Shown: in pieces, positions 31,594 through 42,430 of the stretch
Numbering within the stretch: the stretch's first letter is position 1
Layout of the letters: the number at the start of each line of letters is the position of its first letter
Assembly (NCBI GenBank): GCA_040285825.1
Contig: JAUPSS010000003.1
Location: 1,612,001-1,676,000, forward strand
Direction of reading: 5' to 3'
Length of the DNA stretch: 64,000 nt
DNA from: Eukaryota sp. TZLM1-RC
Taxonomy: Eukaryota > Metamonada: BaSk clade
Program-made: the position numbers and the translations under genes
Notes under the pieces: generated by a model
The model's database searches: none
What the model was told of the DNA's origin: nothing
Seen by the model: only the letters and a program-made list of their open reading frames with translations

Positions 31594-33783
31594 TTACATA
31601 CTTTCCTTGATGAAACCCTTTAACTCTTCTAAATTTTGCCTCCTCTTTTTGTTCTGTAGTTTGACAGAATCCATCATCTTCAAAAGCAACCTCAAATCTG
31701 TTGAAGGTAACAATGACATTTTCCCCACAGCATAAGGGTTTTCTGCTACCACTATAGCTGATGCCGTGGATAACGTAGACCAAGAAGAGTGCAAGGCTTC
31801 TATTTTAAACTTATGTTTACAATTGGGCGGCAAAAACGTAAGTGAATACCTGTGAAATTCTGATAAAAGTGACTTTAAATTTGGCAGTAATTGTTGATGA
31901 ATTGTTTTTGTCTTTAGTTTAACCAAAAAAGCAGAGAAAAGTTGCTTCCAAAGAGCAGGAGCTAATTGTTTGATATACGAAACGGCAAGAACTTCAGGAA
32001 AATAAAATGCTGGAGATAAAAATTGTTTCAAGATATCGGAAACTTGTTCATAAACTTTTGATGAAACTTCTCCGTTGGACAAGTCGAGCTCATCCGCAAT
32101 ATGCAAAAACCGAGGTTCCAAATATTGAGCAATACCTCGGCTAGCGAGCGATAAAAATTCCAATGATATATTTTTAAATTTTTGCAAGGAAAACTCAGCA
32201 CGTGACAATGATCCCTTCTTCACCAAGCTACATGAATCTCTAAAATTCGGAAAATATTCAGCCAGAACAAACAAATCAACTGCACCCATCAAAGTTTTAA
32301 AGAATTTTTCACTATCATCACGTTGTTTTGGATGACGTGAGTTGTTGACCGTGGACGACTCTGTGACGTGAAGTTTTTTAATAAATAATTGTAAAGGTTC
32401 AGAATAACCAACAGTCAAAACTTTAGTAACCAATTGGTGAATTGATTGAGAAAAATCAAAATCATTTTCCTCACGTTCACAGTCAAAAACGCAATCATAG
32501 AACCAATCAATCAAAAGTTCGATTGATTGGATAATTTTAGGTACAACTGGAGAAAACGTAAAAAATGCAGAATCACGGTCACTGGTATTATTTTGAAAAA
32601 CTAGGAACTGATCCCTTCTTTTTTCAGTAACCAATTCCAAAATTTCCGTATCTGTATCCTTGTCAATCATGAAAAATTGACAACCGGAGTTTTCAAATTC
32701 CTTGAAATACTGGCTGATCTGCTTTGATCCCTTTTCTGACAGAGTAGAGCTCACACAATCAATCAAAGGAGCATGTGACAACCCTAGAACCGAAGCCCCG
32801 CAGAACAAAGCTTTAAAAGCATCTTGAACCTTCTTGAAATTTCCACAATCACGGGATGACACCTCAGAAAAACACTTCCTGAACAAATCTGTAACAGGAT
32901 TGAGAGCCAAAGACCATTCAAAATCTAAATCAATCCAAGACTTGAGCTCGGGAACTTGTTTGGACAAGGAAACTGACAGAGTTAGAACCCCAATTACATT
33001 GTAAACGTGATGGTCAAGCGAGGTCATCACTGATTTACGACCTACATTACCAAAAGAAACAATAGATTCAACAGAAACTTTGCGCATGTGCTTAAAGGTA
33101 TTTCTAAAAGAACTTGATTGACCAAGGGCATCAAAAACTTTAACAACCATTGAAGGTACCTTAATTAAACTATCTAATAAGGAATTCAAATACAAACTTT
33201 TTTCTTCAGATGGCTCTGTGGACAGAGTAACCACCAATCGTCCAATCTCAGCATACTGAGTCCTACTGTCAGTTAGCCAAACATGGAAATCACTCATGAG
33301 TTTTTGTTGAAGTTGTTGGACTAAGGAAGGTACAAGGACTTCTAGCTTTGAAGCAATGAAAGAGTTTTCTATTCTAGGTAATAGTACTTCATGAAGTTGA
33401 CAAAGCTTGGTGACAGTTAGGAGGTATTGTTTGGAGTTGAAAGCCTCAACAGCAGAGGAAAAGATGGTGAGGGCGGCATGCATTGCTCTGATGGACTGCA
33501 TTGTGAGTGCAATGTTGAGATGAGAACGGCGAATGAGTACCATTTGATGGCATAGAGATACTACATCATTACCAGAAGATTCCACACGTGAAGATAGTTT
33601 AATAAGTGTGGATCTGAGTTTAGAGGCTGACTCTTTGCCATCAAGCATGTTTGTTACTACAGCTAAAAAAGATTCATAGTTGGTTCCACATAGGGATTGT
33701 ATATGTTGGCGCTTTTGCTCTTGCCTATCTCTAAGTTCATGAAGACATGTTTGTATATGTTGTTCAAAGGATGATAAGGACAT
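31594..33783 (-). CDS. SEC15: Exocyst complex subunit Sec15/EXOC6
   Basis: 729 aa, intact. The N-terminal region (residues 20-150) follows Sec15: a coiled coil, LCGTNYESFLAVVTNML, then the helical stretch up to SKQYLLTVTKLCQLHEVLLPRI. The central and C-terminal parts are helical, with no catalytic motif and no membrane segment, and the length is near the usual 750-800. Sec15 links Rab GTPases on secretory vesicles to the exocyst, which tethers vesicles at the plasma membrane. Its 5' flank (33784-33860) is nearly the same as that of the Tup1-like gene, and a Fanzor relic lies upstream on the same strand. Confidence 0.82.
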   Translation of the reverse strand: MSLSSFEQHIQTCLHELRDRQEQKRQHIQSLCGTNYESFLAVVTNMLDGKESASKLRSTLIKLSSRVESSGNDVVSLCHQMVLIRRSHLNIALTMQSIRAMHAALTIFSSAVEAFNSKQYLLTVTKLCQLHEVLLPRIENSFIASKLEVLVPSLVQQLQQKLMSDFHVWLTDSRTQYAEIGRLVVTLSTEPSEEKSLYLNSLLDSLIKVPSMVVKVFDALGQSSSFRNTFKHMRKVSVESIVSFGNVGRKSVMTSLDHHVYNVIGVLTLSVSLSKQVPELKSWIDLDFEWSLALNPVTDLFRKCFSEVSSRDCGNFKKVQDAFKALFCGASVLGLSHAPLIDCVSSTLSEKGSKQISQYFKEFENSGCQFFMIDKDTDTEILELVTEKRRDQFLVFQNNTSDRDSAFFTFSPVVPKIIQSIELLIDWFYDCVFDCEREENDFDFSQSIHQLVTKVLTVGYSEPLQLFIKKLHVTESSTVNNSRHPKQRDDSEKFFKTLMGAVDLFVLAEYFPNFRDSCSLVKKGSLSRAEFSLQKFKNISLEFLSLASRGIAQYLEPRFLHIADELDLSNGEVSSKVYEQVSDILKQFLSPAFYFPEVLAVSYIKQLAPALWKQLFSAFLVKLKTKTIHQQLLPNLKSLLSEFHRYSLTFLPPNCKHKFKIEALHSSWSTLSTASAIVVAENPYAVGKMSLLPSTDLRLLLKMMDSVKLQNKKRRQNLEELKGFIKESM

Positions 33784-33850
33784 CGGCTAGGAGCACAAAA
33801 ATGTCAAATAGTAGTAACCCGTTGAGATTATTGGAATATGAAGATGAAAA
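33784..33850 (-). promoter_or_regulatory. Sec15 5' flank with shared ATTTTTGTGCT motif
   Basis: The minus strand reads TTCATATTCCA.TAATCTCAAC..GTTACTACT and then ATTTTTGTGCTCCTAGCCG before the ATG. About 55 bp match the flank of the Tup1-like gene (45484-45538) with only a few differences; CSN5 shares the proximal part. Its position at the start codon suggests a core promoter or initiator. Confidence 0.65.
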
Positions 33851-33949
33851 TCAAGTTTATCTTTTCAAAACTGATTTATAGGTTTTGAATAAAATTAAAA
33901 TTAATAAAAAAATAGAACAGAAATTCACAGATGGATTATATTTTTTCTT

Positions 33950-34600
33950 CATCATTTTAATTTACTTTCCAAACCACAGTCTAAAAAATTTTGAGCTCTT
34001 TCATTTCCTTCAAGATACTGATCCACAACATAAATCATATCAAGAACAGCATAGAACGATTCCATAGACATACACACTTCTTGCAAGTGAGTAATCCATG
34101 TCTAAGGACGGCTGGAGTCTTTGCTTTCCTGTAAAATCTTCTATTAGGTAGTTTTCTTTACATTTTCGCCTTCTTTTCCATCAAATACAAATGCATGACA
34201 TTGACAATTTGTCCTATATTCATCCAGTAGCAATAGACGGAAGTTACGTTTTTTAAACATCTTTCGATAACCAACGTTCTTTGTAGGTGCTTGATGTTTA
34301 AAATTGGTTTGCTTCCAATTACCCATCACTACAATGGTATTTTCTGTACCTCCAAACTTTTTTTTTCAAATTCATTCATCCATTTTGCTTCAAACCGCTC
34401 TGTGGCCATCAATCTTCGCAGTTTCATGACTCTCAATTCTTTATTAAAATAAAAAGCTCCAACATGGAGAGAACAGTTGTGTTTTACCTTGCAGTAATAT
34501 AAGAATTCTTCATGATCTAGGTTTTTTTTGAAAATTATTGTAGTTCTTCTTCCCATTCCTTTACAGTTTTGTTTTGATAAATCCATGATTCTTTGGCATC
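33950..34600 (-). pseudogene. Fanzor (eukaryotic TnpB-like RNA-guided nuclease) relic upstream of Sec15
   Basis: Minus-strand frames give, in order: FNKELRVMKLRRLMATERFE, IVVMGNWKQTNFKHQAPT, NFRLLLLDEYRTNCQCHAFV, then LLTCKKCVCLWNR near 34085. This is the RuvC part of TnpB/Fanzor proteins: the DEYRT Glu matches RuvC-II and the C..C...WNR block is the zinc/RuvC-III region, here broken just where the catalytic Asp should follow. Frameshifts and stops (near 34330, 34140, 34070) show it is dead. The N-terminal part lies beyond what I can recognise. It points towards Sec15 on the same strand. Confidence 0.7.
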
Positions 34601-34649
34601 CCTATAGAATTTTTGACGGTCTATGTTTAGAGTTTCTCTTCTCCTTTGA

Positions 34650-35245
34650 GAAGCAGTGAGCCCAATTTTGCCCAATTATTCAACTTGTAAATGTGGTAAA
34701 CCTCTTTAGTTTACTCATTTTTTGAACTGTCAGCATATTATTACATTAAGAAGTAAAGTGGATAATAATGTCAGAGACCAGATTTCTGTCATGTGCAAAC
34801 CCCATCGAGTATATTCCTTTTTAGAGCCTTTGCTTTCAAAATTAATTTTCGATGACCCCAATATTGATAGTACGCGCTACAACAGAGCTTCTATGGGTCT
34901 GACAAGAGGTGATTTGGTTGTTGACGGCTTAACTGGACGCTTTTAGATGCTATGTCCATTGACCCTTGTAATTCTTTTAACGAACATTTTATTTATACTG
35001 ATGTTAATAATCCTCTTTTTGCTGGGGGAAAATACAAAATTGATGAATATGCGAAACCTATTTCTTCTGTCAATGAAAATTCTCATGCCCAAAATAATTC
35101 ATGTCCCTTTGATTATTCATTGCTTGGATCTTTAGGTAAGGCTGCTTGGCTTTCCTTGAGGATTTCACTGTAGTTCTGTAGTTGTAAAGGAAAGGGCTGG
35201 AAGGTTTTCAATCGTGTTGTCTGGTAAAACAAGATTTTATTTTCT
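34650..35245 (+). mobile_element. Family 2 non-LTR element, 3' part (endonuclease)
   Basis: Plus-strand frames show TLRSKVDNNVRDQISVMCKPH, then FLEPLLSKLIF, TRGDLVVDGLTG and CPFDYSLLGSLGKAAW, matching the endonuclease region of the inverted copy at 35290-36525. It ends with KERAGRFSIVLSGK-like sequence near 35240. Several frameshifts. Confidence 0.7.
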
Positions 35246-35289
35246 ATTTGTAAAAGATTGGTGAAATTACTTTCCGATTTTTTTTATTT

Positions 35290-36530
35290 AAATTTAATTT
35301 TATTCTAAACCTATAAATCAACATCTAAAAAATCCATCTCTCCCAAAACAAAAACACTAGATGCAACTCTCTCATAGTGAGATCCAAGAGAAAGCAAAGC
35401 ATCAGAAACCATCTTCAACATCCCCTTAAAAATAGAAAACACAATTCTATTTTGCTAAAACAATCTGTTGAAATTTCTGCCAGTTCTTCTCTTTACAATC
35501 ATTTCAAAATCATCCAAAAAACGAAAAGCAGTTGGTGCAAGTGAACCAAAAAGGGAAAATACAAATGGATACAAATTGTATTTTGCATGCTGTAGACTGG
35601 CCAATTTGGACAAAGGTTCATTGTATTTTTTGAATTTAAAATTTTCAGCATTTGAAAGGGGATTATGAATTTCAGAATCAACAATCCTTTCATTTGAGGC
35701 ATTACAAGGATCAACAGACATTATATCCAATAAAATGAAGCTTCCATCTAATCCAGGTAATATGACATCACCTCTATTATTCTTATGAAAATCATTTTCA
35801 GCATCAAACAGATTTGACAACAGAGGTTCCAAGAAGGATTCAATTCTATGAGATTTACACATACAATATAACTGGTCTCTAACAGCATCATGAACCTTGC
35901 TTCTAAAAGTAATAAAATGTTTACAATTTAGCAAATGAATAGTTGTAATTTCTCGAGAACATTTACAAATTAAATTATGAGGTAAATTATCAGGCCAAAT
36001 AAAGGAACGAAATCTCATATTCAGAGTCCAAGCAGAATCGGATAAGAGAGTACCATAAACTTGTGGAATTGTTGTTACTAAGGCAGAAGAAGTACTGTCA
36101 CACATATCTTGTAAAAGATTTGCAAAAGCGGGATTCTTTTTCTTGGCCAAGCCAAGTCTAACATCAAAATCCAAGCTTTCAAAAATCTCTGACAATTTTT
36201 GTTGAAGCTTTTTACAGCAAAACTGTAAATTAAATAGAGATCGGTTTGGAATTTCGTGAATTGATTGAGGAAAACATTTGGTCCAAATTTGTGGCGGCAA
36301 TTTTTCAAGTTCACAAGATAACTCATACAAATAGGGACTACAATTGGGGACTAACAGATGAGAATCATCAGGAAATCTACGAGAAAATTCATAAATAAAA
36401 TTTTTGCCACCACCCAAGAACGCTGATTGACACAAAATTGAAGATTTAGTAAATCCAATACCCCCCAAATTTGCTGAAGAAAATAAGTGACTTTTCAACA
36501 TTCCTGGTTCTACATCCAATAAATCAGCAA
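35290..36530 (-). mobile_element. Family 2 non-LTR element, 5'-truncated copy with intact endonuclease frame
   Basis: Carries the open frame 35455-36519 and the 3' UTR beyond it. It lies tail-to-tail with the plus-strand copy at 34650-35245, forming a large inverted pair around 35260. Confidence 0.75.
35455..36519 (-). pseudogene. C-terminal part of a retrotransposon polyprotein (restriction-like endonuclease)
   Basis: 354 codons open, but no RT: the first Met is not a natural start. Residue order: GGIGFTKSSILCQSAFLGGG (as GLGWTKASIPTSCAFVGGC in family 1), CKCSREITTIHLLNCKHFIT (zinc-binding C.C....H....C), FRSKVHDAVRDQ, NRGDVILPGLDGSFILLDI (PD-(D/E)XK core), then LYPFVFSLFGSLAPTAF and KRRTGRNFNRLF. 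The clean frame suggests a fairly young insertion, cut short at its 5' end in the usual way of non-LTR elements. Confidence 0.7.
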
Positions 36531-36534
36531 AAAA

Positions 36535-36700
36535 ATTCGATTTTCTTTCCGATTCGTTATCTTCTTTTGGTAAATTTTCTGAATTTTTGGTGATTGACTG
36601 TTTCGATGTAGATGAGGCAGGTTTTGAAGAAGTGGAGCTTTAGTTGTGTATTTGAGGATTGTTTATTCGTTTTTTGATAAGTATATAAGCGTACATTAAA
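36535..36700 (+). mobile_element. Family 2 non-LTR 3' UTR fragment
   Basis: TTTCCGATTCGTTATCTTCT, TGTTTCGATGTAGATGAGGC and TTTAGTTGTGTATTTGAGGA match the 3' UTRs at 25390-25680 (inverted) and 26333-26640. Confidence 0.65.
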
Positions 36701-38320
36701 AATGAATTGCTGTAACATTATTATTAGTCAGCTCATCTCATAAAATTCAGTCAAGTACGGATCCTTTTCGCCTTTATCTGGCTTCTTTAGGCGACTCTTC
36801 TCAATTTTGTCTTTTGTTATAAGGTGCAAGGAGCAACTCACAGTTTTCTCCAATTGACTGATTGCAATAGCGAAAACTCAAAAAACACGCAGTAACATTT
36901 TTTCAAAGTATTCTTCCTGTTCCTTCAGGATATTGACATTACAAAACATACTGGAATCTCGTCCGAGCGAAAGACTTTGAAACTCAACAGAAGACTCCTT
37001 TTGCAATGAATGTTGTTACACAAAATTTCGCAGTTCCAGAGCTCGCTTGGAGAACTTCCTCCCACAACAAAACAGCCTAAACTTCTGTGACGATATTCAT
37101 GATTAGTATTTCAAATCTATTCTACATTTAACAAGTTTTATTGAATAAAGATTAATTAACTAAATTAACAAACAATAATGTGTATGGAATCAATACTCCA
37201 GGCACACTGCTTTGATGACCAAATTGGTTTGAGTTGAATCTGAACTATGGTTCAACATCCCTAAAGCTGTTACAATATACGTATAATAATATATTATTTT
37301 ATTTTATATTATTGGCCTCTTTCCCCAGAAATTCTAGAATGTGAGAATCCAAAAGTCGTCTTATACCAAGAGAAGTTGAACGACTAATACCAATTGAATA
37401 GTTTCAAGATTCCCATATTAATCAGACATGTTTTAATGGAACCATTGCGTACTTTTCATCCAACTGTTAACAAATTTAAATCATTGAATGTAGCATATAA
37501 ATTGATACTACCATTGAGACCAAATTTGATATCAGCAGGAGGTGAATGTATTGCTGGTGTAAATCAGTTAGTAACTCTATTTAATTTCTCCCACAAGAGG
37601 TGTTTGGAAAAGATGATGAAATGAATAATCAAAGTGAAATTCAATTTACGAACAAATACCAAAAAAATGACTAAATTGGATTCCAAAGGATATTTAATTA
37701 TTTAAGAACAGACTTTGATTCAATTCCAACATTCATCAGTTATTTTGATCTACTCCTCCTTTTTTTGCTCTGGCCTATTATAAAACAAACAAGGTGTAAT
37801 CAATATCAATTGGATGCAAAAGGTCCCAGATATTTTATGAATTCAATGGTGGTGTTTAGGGTTGGACTAACGACTCAATTGCATCTTGTACTTCCCTTGG
37901 AAGTGGTAGATACGTTCTGCTTAAGTTTTCTGGAAGATTTGGAGACATGAAGGCTTGATTGATAAGGACCCAGAATTGATCAATGTTGCAATTGACAAAA
38001 TTCAGAAATATACATACAAAAATGGAATTGATTTCTCCAATCACAAGATTGTCGTATACTGGAACATCAATGCATTGATTGAACTACACTTTGCTAACTT
38101 AAGATACACGGTTAACGAGAACAAAAAGGCAATTTTTAACCCATGTAAACTTCATATAGGTTTAAACGTCCAATTGCTCAATTTTTGTCAATTTTTCCCA
38201 CAACTGATTAGTTGTTTTATGTTTAGTTTTATGTTTAGATATGTTGTCTTAGATGCCGAACTACGGCTAGAAAATATAATTTGACCTTTATCTTGACATA
38301 TGCAGATGTTATGGAAATTG
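36700..38320. other. Gene-poor stretch
   Basis: About 1.6 kb, AT-rich. Short open frames (37394-37624, 37955-38284) have no recognisable motif and no start context. Probably old repeat-derived DNA. Confidence 0.35.
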
Positions 38321-38800
38321 CAGGATTTCACATGTAGGAGACGCATGTAAGGAAGTTTTGAGTGACAAGGAAATTTTGTTGAATAGTTGTTTAAAACAAA
38401 CAGTTGCTGCTTTTGTCAGTAAATAATTCACCCAGTAAGACAACATCATCAATTTAAGCAATCAACCTTAATGATAATGAATACCATGAGAAATTGGATT
38501 GATAGATCGACAAACAAAACAGGGACAAAAGCATACCCTTTCGTCAAGCAATTACATGATTTCAAAACAGAGTCAGTGAAACAAATATTTGAATAAACTG
38601 AATAGGTTTTTTGATGGTAAAGCAACAAGTTGTTTCAAGTTGGCAACAAATATACCTTCACCCAACAATTTAACAGTTTGTTCTTTAACAGCCAATGTGA
38701 ACGTGCATTACGTGTAATGACGTGTAATGACGTGTTATGACAATTATGTCAACTGAACATGTTTTCGCATCAAAAATATTTAACAAAGTTAAACAATAAT
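38320..38800 (-). mobile_element. RT relic of a non-LTR element
   Basis: On the minus strand near 38450 the bases for a YxDDVVLLG-like box are present (AAATTGATGATGTTGTCTTA), followed by sequence that aligns with the region after the RT active site in family 1 (ATVCFKELF). Stops interrupt it. Limits approximate. Confidence 0.45.
38701..38741. repeat. Short tandem repeat, 10-bp unit
   Basis: ACGTGTAATG repeats about four times with small changes (ACGTGCATT, ACGTGTAATG twice, ACGTGTTATG). Confidence 0.85.
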
Positions 38801-38819
38801 TAGAAAGGAAAAGCATAAA

Positions 38820-39460
38820 AAGAAGATCTATATTCTTCTAAACGACTGAGTGTGACTAAGATTAATAATTCCGTCTTTGCTGCCTTTTTGTCAGACATTC
38901 AAAATTGCACTAGTTTAATTTCTCAGCAACCAAGGCCATTAGGTCTTCACTTAACAAATGAAGCTTGGAAACAAAACATGTGTTTGAGACTAGAGTTGTA
39001 TCAAAGCGGACTTTTGGATAATTCCGCTTTTATTTGCAACGAAAAACCGTCTACCAATTTCCATCATACAACAAGGCTGAGGTTCGTAAACGAGACAAAT
39101 TTGCTGAGTCATTGAATGATTTAAATAAGAACCTTTACTCAAAGTTTACTTTTGTTCCTTTTGCCTTCTCGATTTTTGGTAACATTGGTCAGTCTGGTTT
39201 GAATATTTTCAATGATTTTGATAATTTTTGTCGTTCAAGTGGTAAGAATTTTGCTGGATATTTATGGAAGAATCGTATCATTTTTGCTTTGTATAGAAGT
39301 GTTCCCAAGTATTTAAATGTAATGATGTCCAAGCTATACAAGGATTCATCCAGAGTTTGTGTGGAGAATTTTCTTTCTTATGTGTTTTTATTTGATTTGT
39401 TTTGTAATTATGTATCAAATAAATATTATAATAAAAGAAGAAGAAATAAAATAGCATAAT
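38820..39460 (+). mobile_element. Non-LTR element family 5, 3' part
   Basis: The plus strand reads LGLHLTNEAWKQNMCLRLEL, then a jump (the zinc and endonuclease core are deleted) into FVPFAFSIFGNIGQSGLNIF, SSGKNFAGYLWKNRIIFAL and VPKYLNVMMSKLY. The last part matches the inverted copy at 47570-48190. The tail SIFG.IG.SGL...NRI.FA is the conserved end of all endonuclease-bearing elements here. Confidence 0.65.
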
Positions 39461-40385
39461 ATAGCCAGTTCATAAAGCAGAACAATATAAGCTTAAAATA
39501 CTGAAAATATTGTCACTCTAGAGAACAACAAACCATGAAGCCGATGGTTTTCGTGTTTTTTAACCGACCGTTCCACAGAACAGCAAGCCAACAATTTCAC
39601 AGACCAGAGTCGTTCAAACTACTACTGCAAGAGCAACAAAACTTCTGGATGTACCACTCCCTAGGGGTAATAACTGTTTGGTAGTTTCCATTCAAGCGTT
39701 GAAGAGGAAATCTTGATACATTAAATTTAGTCCCATTAACATTAGAACTGATTTTAAATTTTAGTAGTTTAAATTCTTTTTTAATTCAAGCCAAATCTAG
39801 GTAGAATAATAGTATAATAGAATAATAGTGAAAAAAGCATCTGTGTTATGACTAGGAGATTCCCGAAAAAAATTTCCCATTTTTGATATTTTCCAACTCA
39901 CTTTTTCTCATCTTCTGGATGGTTGCAATGGCTCTTACGTGAACTAGTTTATGTCTAGTAGTAGGAATTGTTGTATATGAAAATGTACTGTAATGAATGA
40001 AAGAGGGGGACTTATCCAGGTTTCAGAACTGTTGGTTTGGAGTGGACAAGGCCTCGGATCACAATGGCTGTGCGACTCATAGATTAGTAGCTGGAAATGG
40101 CATTTTGAAATTACAACGCTATCAAATAGGTGATTTGGTCTCTTTATACACCTGAGCACAATCATGAACTCATTTCAAAAAAAACATTTAAACAAAATTC
40201 TTGCAGCAACACTAATAAATGCAAAATTCAAGTCTACAATGATAACACGGAGTTTTTTAGTTTTGACATAAAAATCCCGATAGTCTATCAATACGATATG
40301 CAGGCTATAAGAATGATTGTCAACAATGAGGTTGTGAACATCACACATAAAACAACAAAATTGTTGGAAAATTGTTGAGAATAAA
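39461..40385. other. Gene-poor stretch
   Basis: About 0.9 kb, AT-rich. The open frame 40130-40378 contains LYTPEHNHEL, faintly like a zinc-finger end of FAR1/MULE-type transposases, but this is too little to call. Confidence 0.35.
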
Positions 40386-40388
40386 AGA

Positions 40389-41095
40389 ATTTATCTCAGG
40401 AACAGACACATTTTAAAACTCAACCAAAAACCTCAACTAATGTATTTACCTACTCAAGCCCCATCAATTGAATGACGGGAAGTTTTTGCTATTCCCTTGG
40501 ATAGCAACTCGCTTGTTATAAAACTCCGTGATGTTATTCAAAATTGAGTTAATATCAGGAGGAAGAGCTTTCAATAACGAAAATACAATTCTATACTTCC
40601 AAATCAAAAGGTCGAATGTACTACCGCGTTCTTTGAGAAGTCTTGCTAAATCATCTAAAAAATGAGACCTTCAGTTCCAAGGGTACCAAAAATTGAAATA
40701 GCAATTGGGACAAATTTGATGTTTCTGCCTCTTGCTCCTTTAAGACGTCTTAGAAGGAGAAGGGCTTCGTATTTTGATTCTTTGGAAAGTGCCGCAACTT
40801 TGAGTAAATGTTGAATGTCAGAATTGGAACTTCGTTTCCATGGAGATACGGTAGTACAATCGATAATTAGTTCAGTTCCATCATAACAAGCACATCGAAT
40901 ACGACCTCGTTTTTGGCTCAAACTGAAATTCAATTCATCAAACAGAGGGTTGAACGAACTGGATGATGAACACATTTTAATAGATCATAACTACAATCAC
41001 GAACTGCATTATTGATAAGTGATCTTTTTTGAGTGAATTTGCAGCAGGAAATAAGGTGATTAAAAGATCCATAAGCACCACATTTACATTTGTTA
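40389..41095 (-). mobile_element. Non-LTR element family 3, 3' part
   Basis: The minus-strand frame 40655-40975 reads SFNPLFDELNFSLSQKRGRI, ELIIDCTTVSPW, ALSKESKYEALLLLRR and FVPIAISIFGTLGTEGLIF: the endonuclease end. Its 3' UTR (40389-40520) matches 17219-17347. A zinc-binding-like segment is partly present near 41040-41090. 5'-truncated. Confidence 0.7.
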
Positions 41096-41466
41096 AGAAT
41101 ATGCACTTTGAGTAATTATTAGTAGTCGAAAAAGTAACCTACCTACAAGGATTTTGTACAAGCATTCATTAGGTTCGTCAGTCATAGGGGATGGAATTTG
41201 TTTTTTATCATTATTTTTCCTCGCTATGAAGAACGCACTTTTTTGACAATGGAGCGTTTTGCTTCGCCATCATGATGCTTCCGTGGTACCCACGTCATAG
41301 TTACTCTGAGCGAGGTCTCTATTTTAACAACGGTTTTGGATCATGTTCACTATTTTCTATATGACACATTGTCTCTCTAATATCAAACGATTTCTAGTTA
41401 ATCTGTGCATGTGGGATCGCAATGAAGAAGTCACATAGGAACTGTTATTTAATTTATTGTACACAA
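41096..41466. other. Intergenic, no gene seen
   Basis: AT-rich spacer between a retroelement relic and the Cys-rich gene's 3' end. Nothing recognised. Confidence 0.4.
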
Positions 41467-42078
41467 CTAGGTCGCAGATGCTTCTTCTCGAAGGGACTGT
41501 TTCAACAACTGTATGGCTTCCCGCCGCACGTGATATTTCATAGGACAGTTGTCTGCACAAAACCGTCCAGATTCATCAAACGGGTTAGATCCTGGACATG
41601 AACAAATGATGTCAGGGGGTACTTCAGCTTTCTTTTGTCGTACTGCCTCTAGCACTTGTTGTCTATTTTTGCTTTGTGCAATTTTGAATCGCTCATGTGC
41701 CCTTCTGGCCATAGCATCAGGAGATAATGTAGGTTTCTTTGTAGGTGATGCCACTTCAGGAAAATCTACACTATGTACATCATTGTTATTCAATTTATGT
41801 TTAACAGTGGCCTTTGGTTTTGGCTTATGTGCACGCTTTGGCTTTAATGTTGGATACTGTATTTGCGGTTTTCGCTGATGAACCCATAAAGTGGATGATT
41901 GAACTGGTTCCTTAGGCTGATTTGACACATAATCTCGTACTCTGATTAAGGTGCGTTCTTTAAAAGATTGAAGGTTTTCAGGATCAGTATCTTTTGTGGA
42001 AAACCTGTTATTCAACGCCAAAACAAAAGCTGAGCTTTGTTCTGGAGGATTGACGATAACTTCAGGAACGTTGACCAT
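41467..42078 (-). CDS. Basic protein with C-terminal Cys-rich motif, unknown function
   Basis: 203 aa, intact frame from MVNVPEVIVNPPEQSS. The middle is Lys/Pro-rich (LKPKRAHKPKPKATVKHK), then a helical stretch (RRAHERFKIAQSKNRQQVLEA) and a C-terminal cluster C-S-C-x11-C-x3-C-x4-H (CSCPGSNPFDESGRFCADNC, then PMKYH). The Cys/His spacing could bind zinc. The protein is followed by a helix (REAIQLLKQSLREEA). I do not recognise the family. Its good frame between decayed repeats and normal start context support a host gene. Confidence 0.55.
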   Translation of the reverse strand: MVNVPEVIVNPPEQSSAFVLALNNRFSTKDTDPENLQSFKERTLIRVRDYVSNQPKEPVQSSTLWVHQRKPQIQYPTLKPKRAHKPKPKATVKHKLNNNDVHSVDFPEVASPTKKPTLSPDAMARRAHERFKIAQSKNRQQVLEAVRQKKAEVPPDIICSCPGSNPFDESGRFCADNCPMKYHVRREAIQLLKQSLREEASAT

Positions 42079-42430
42079 GATGCAGTCTATAACAATGAAA
42101 TAGTGAAATAAGATTCTCTCAAATTCGCAACACCCACTCTCTCAATTAAGCTGCATCTCATCTCAAGCTGCAAATCAACAGTAAGAAAGTTGTAGTAACA
42201 CACTACGTTTTAGTTCCTTCAACATCGAAGGTCCTACCCTTGTGGGTACATGGTAATCTTCCGATGGCTCAATCCGAGCAGGATAGATTCGGGCTATGTG
42301 TATTTTAAGGTTGTCTCTCAAAAATATTCATCATCATTGTTAAATCACCATCTGCAAGATGGCATCCACTAATAATATTAAACATAATTAAAAATAATTT
42401 CTTTTTTTATACTGTATTTTTATTGAAATA
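42079..42430. other. Intergenic, no gene seen
   Basis: 5' side of the Cys-rich gene. AT-rich; no motif recognised apart from a possible retroelement 3' end on the right. Confidence 0.35.

Noticed and set aside
40130-40378. FAR1/MULE-like zinc-finger transposase fragment (EHNHEL)
   Set aside because: The match is a six-residue stretch with no further domain.
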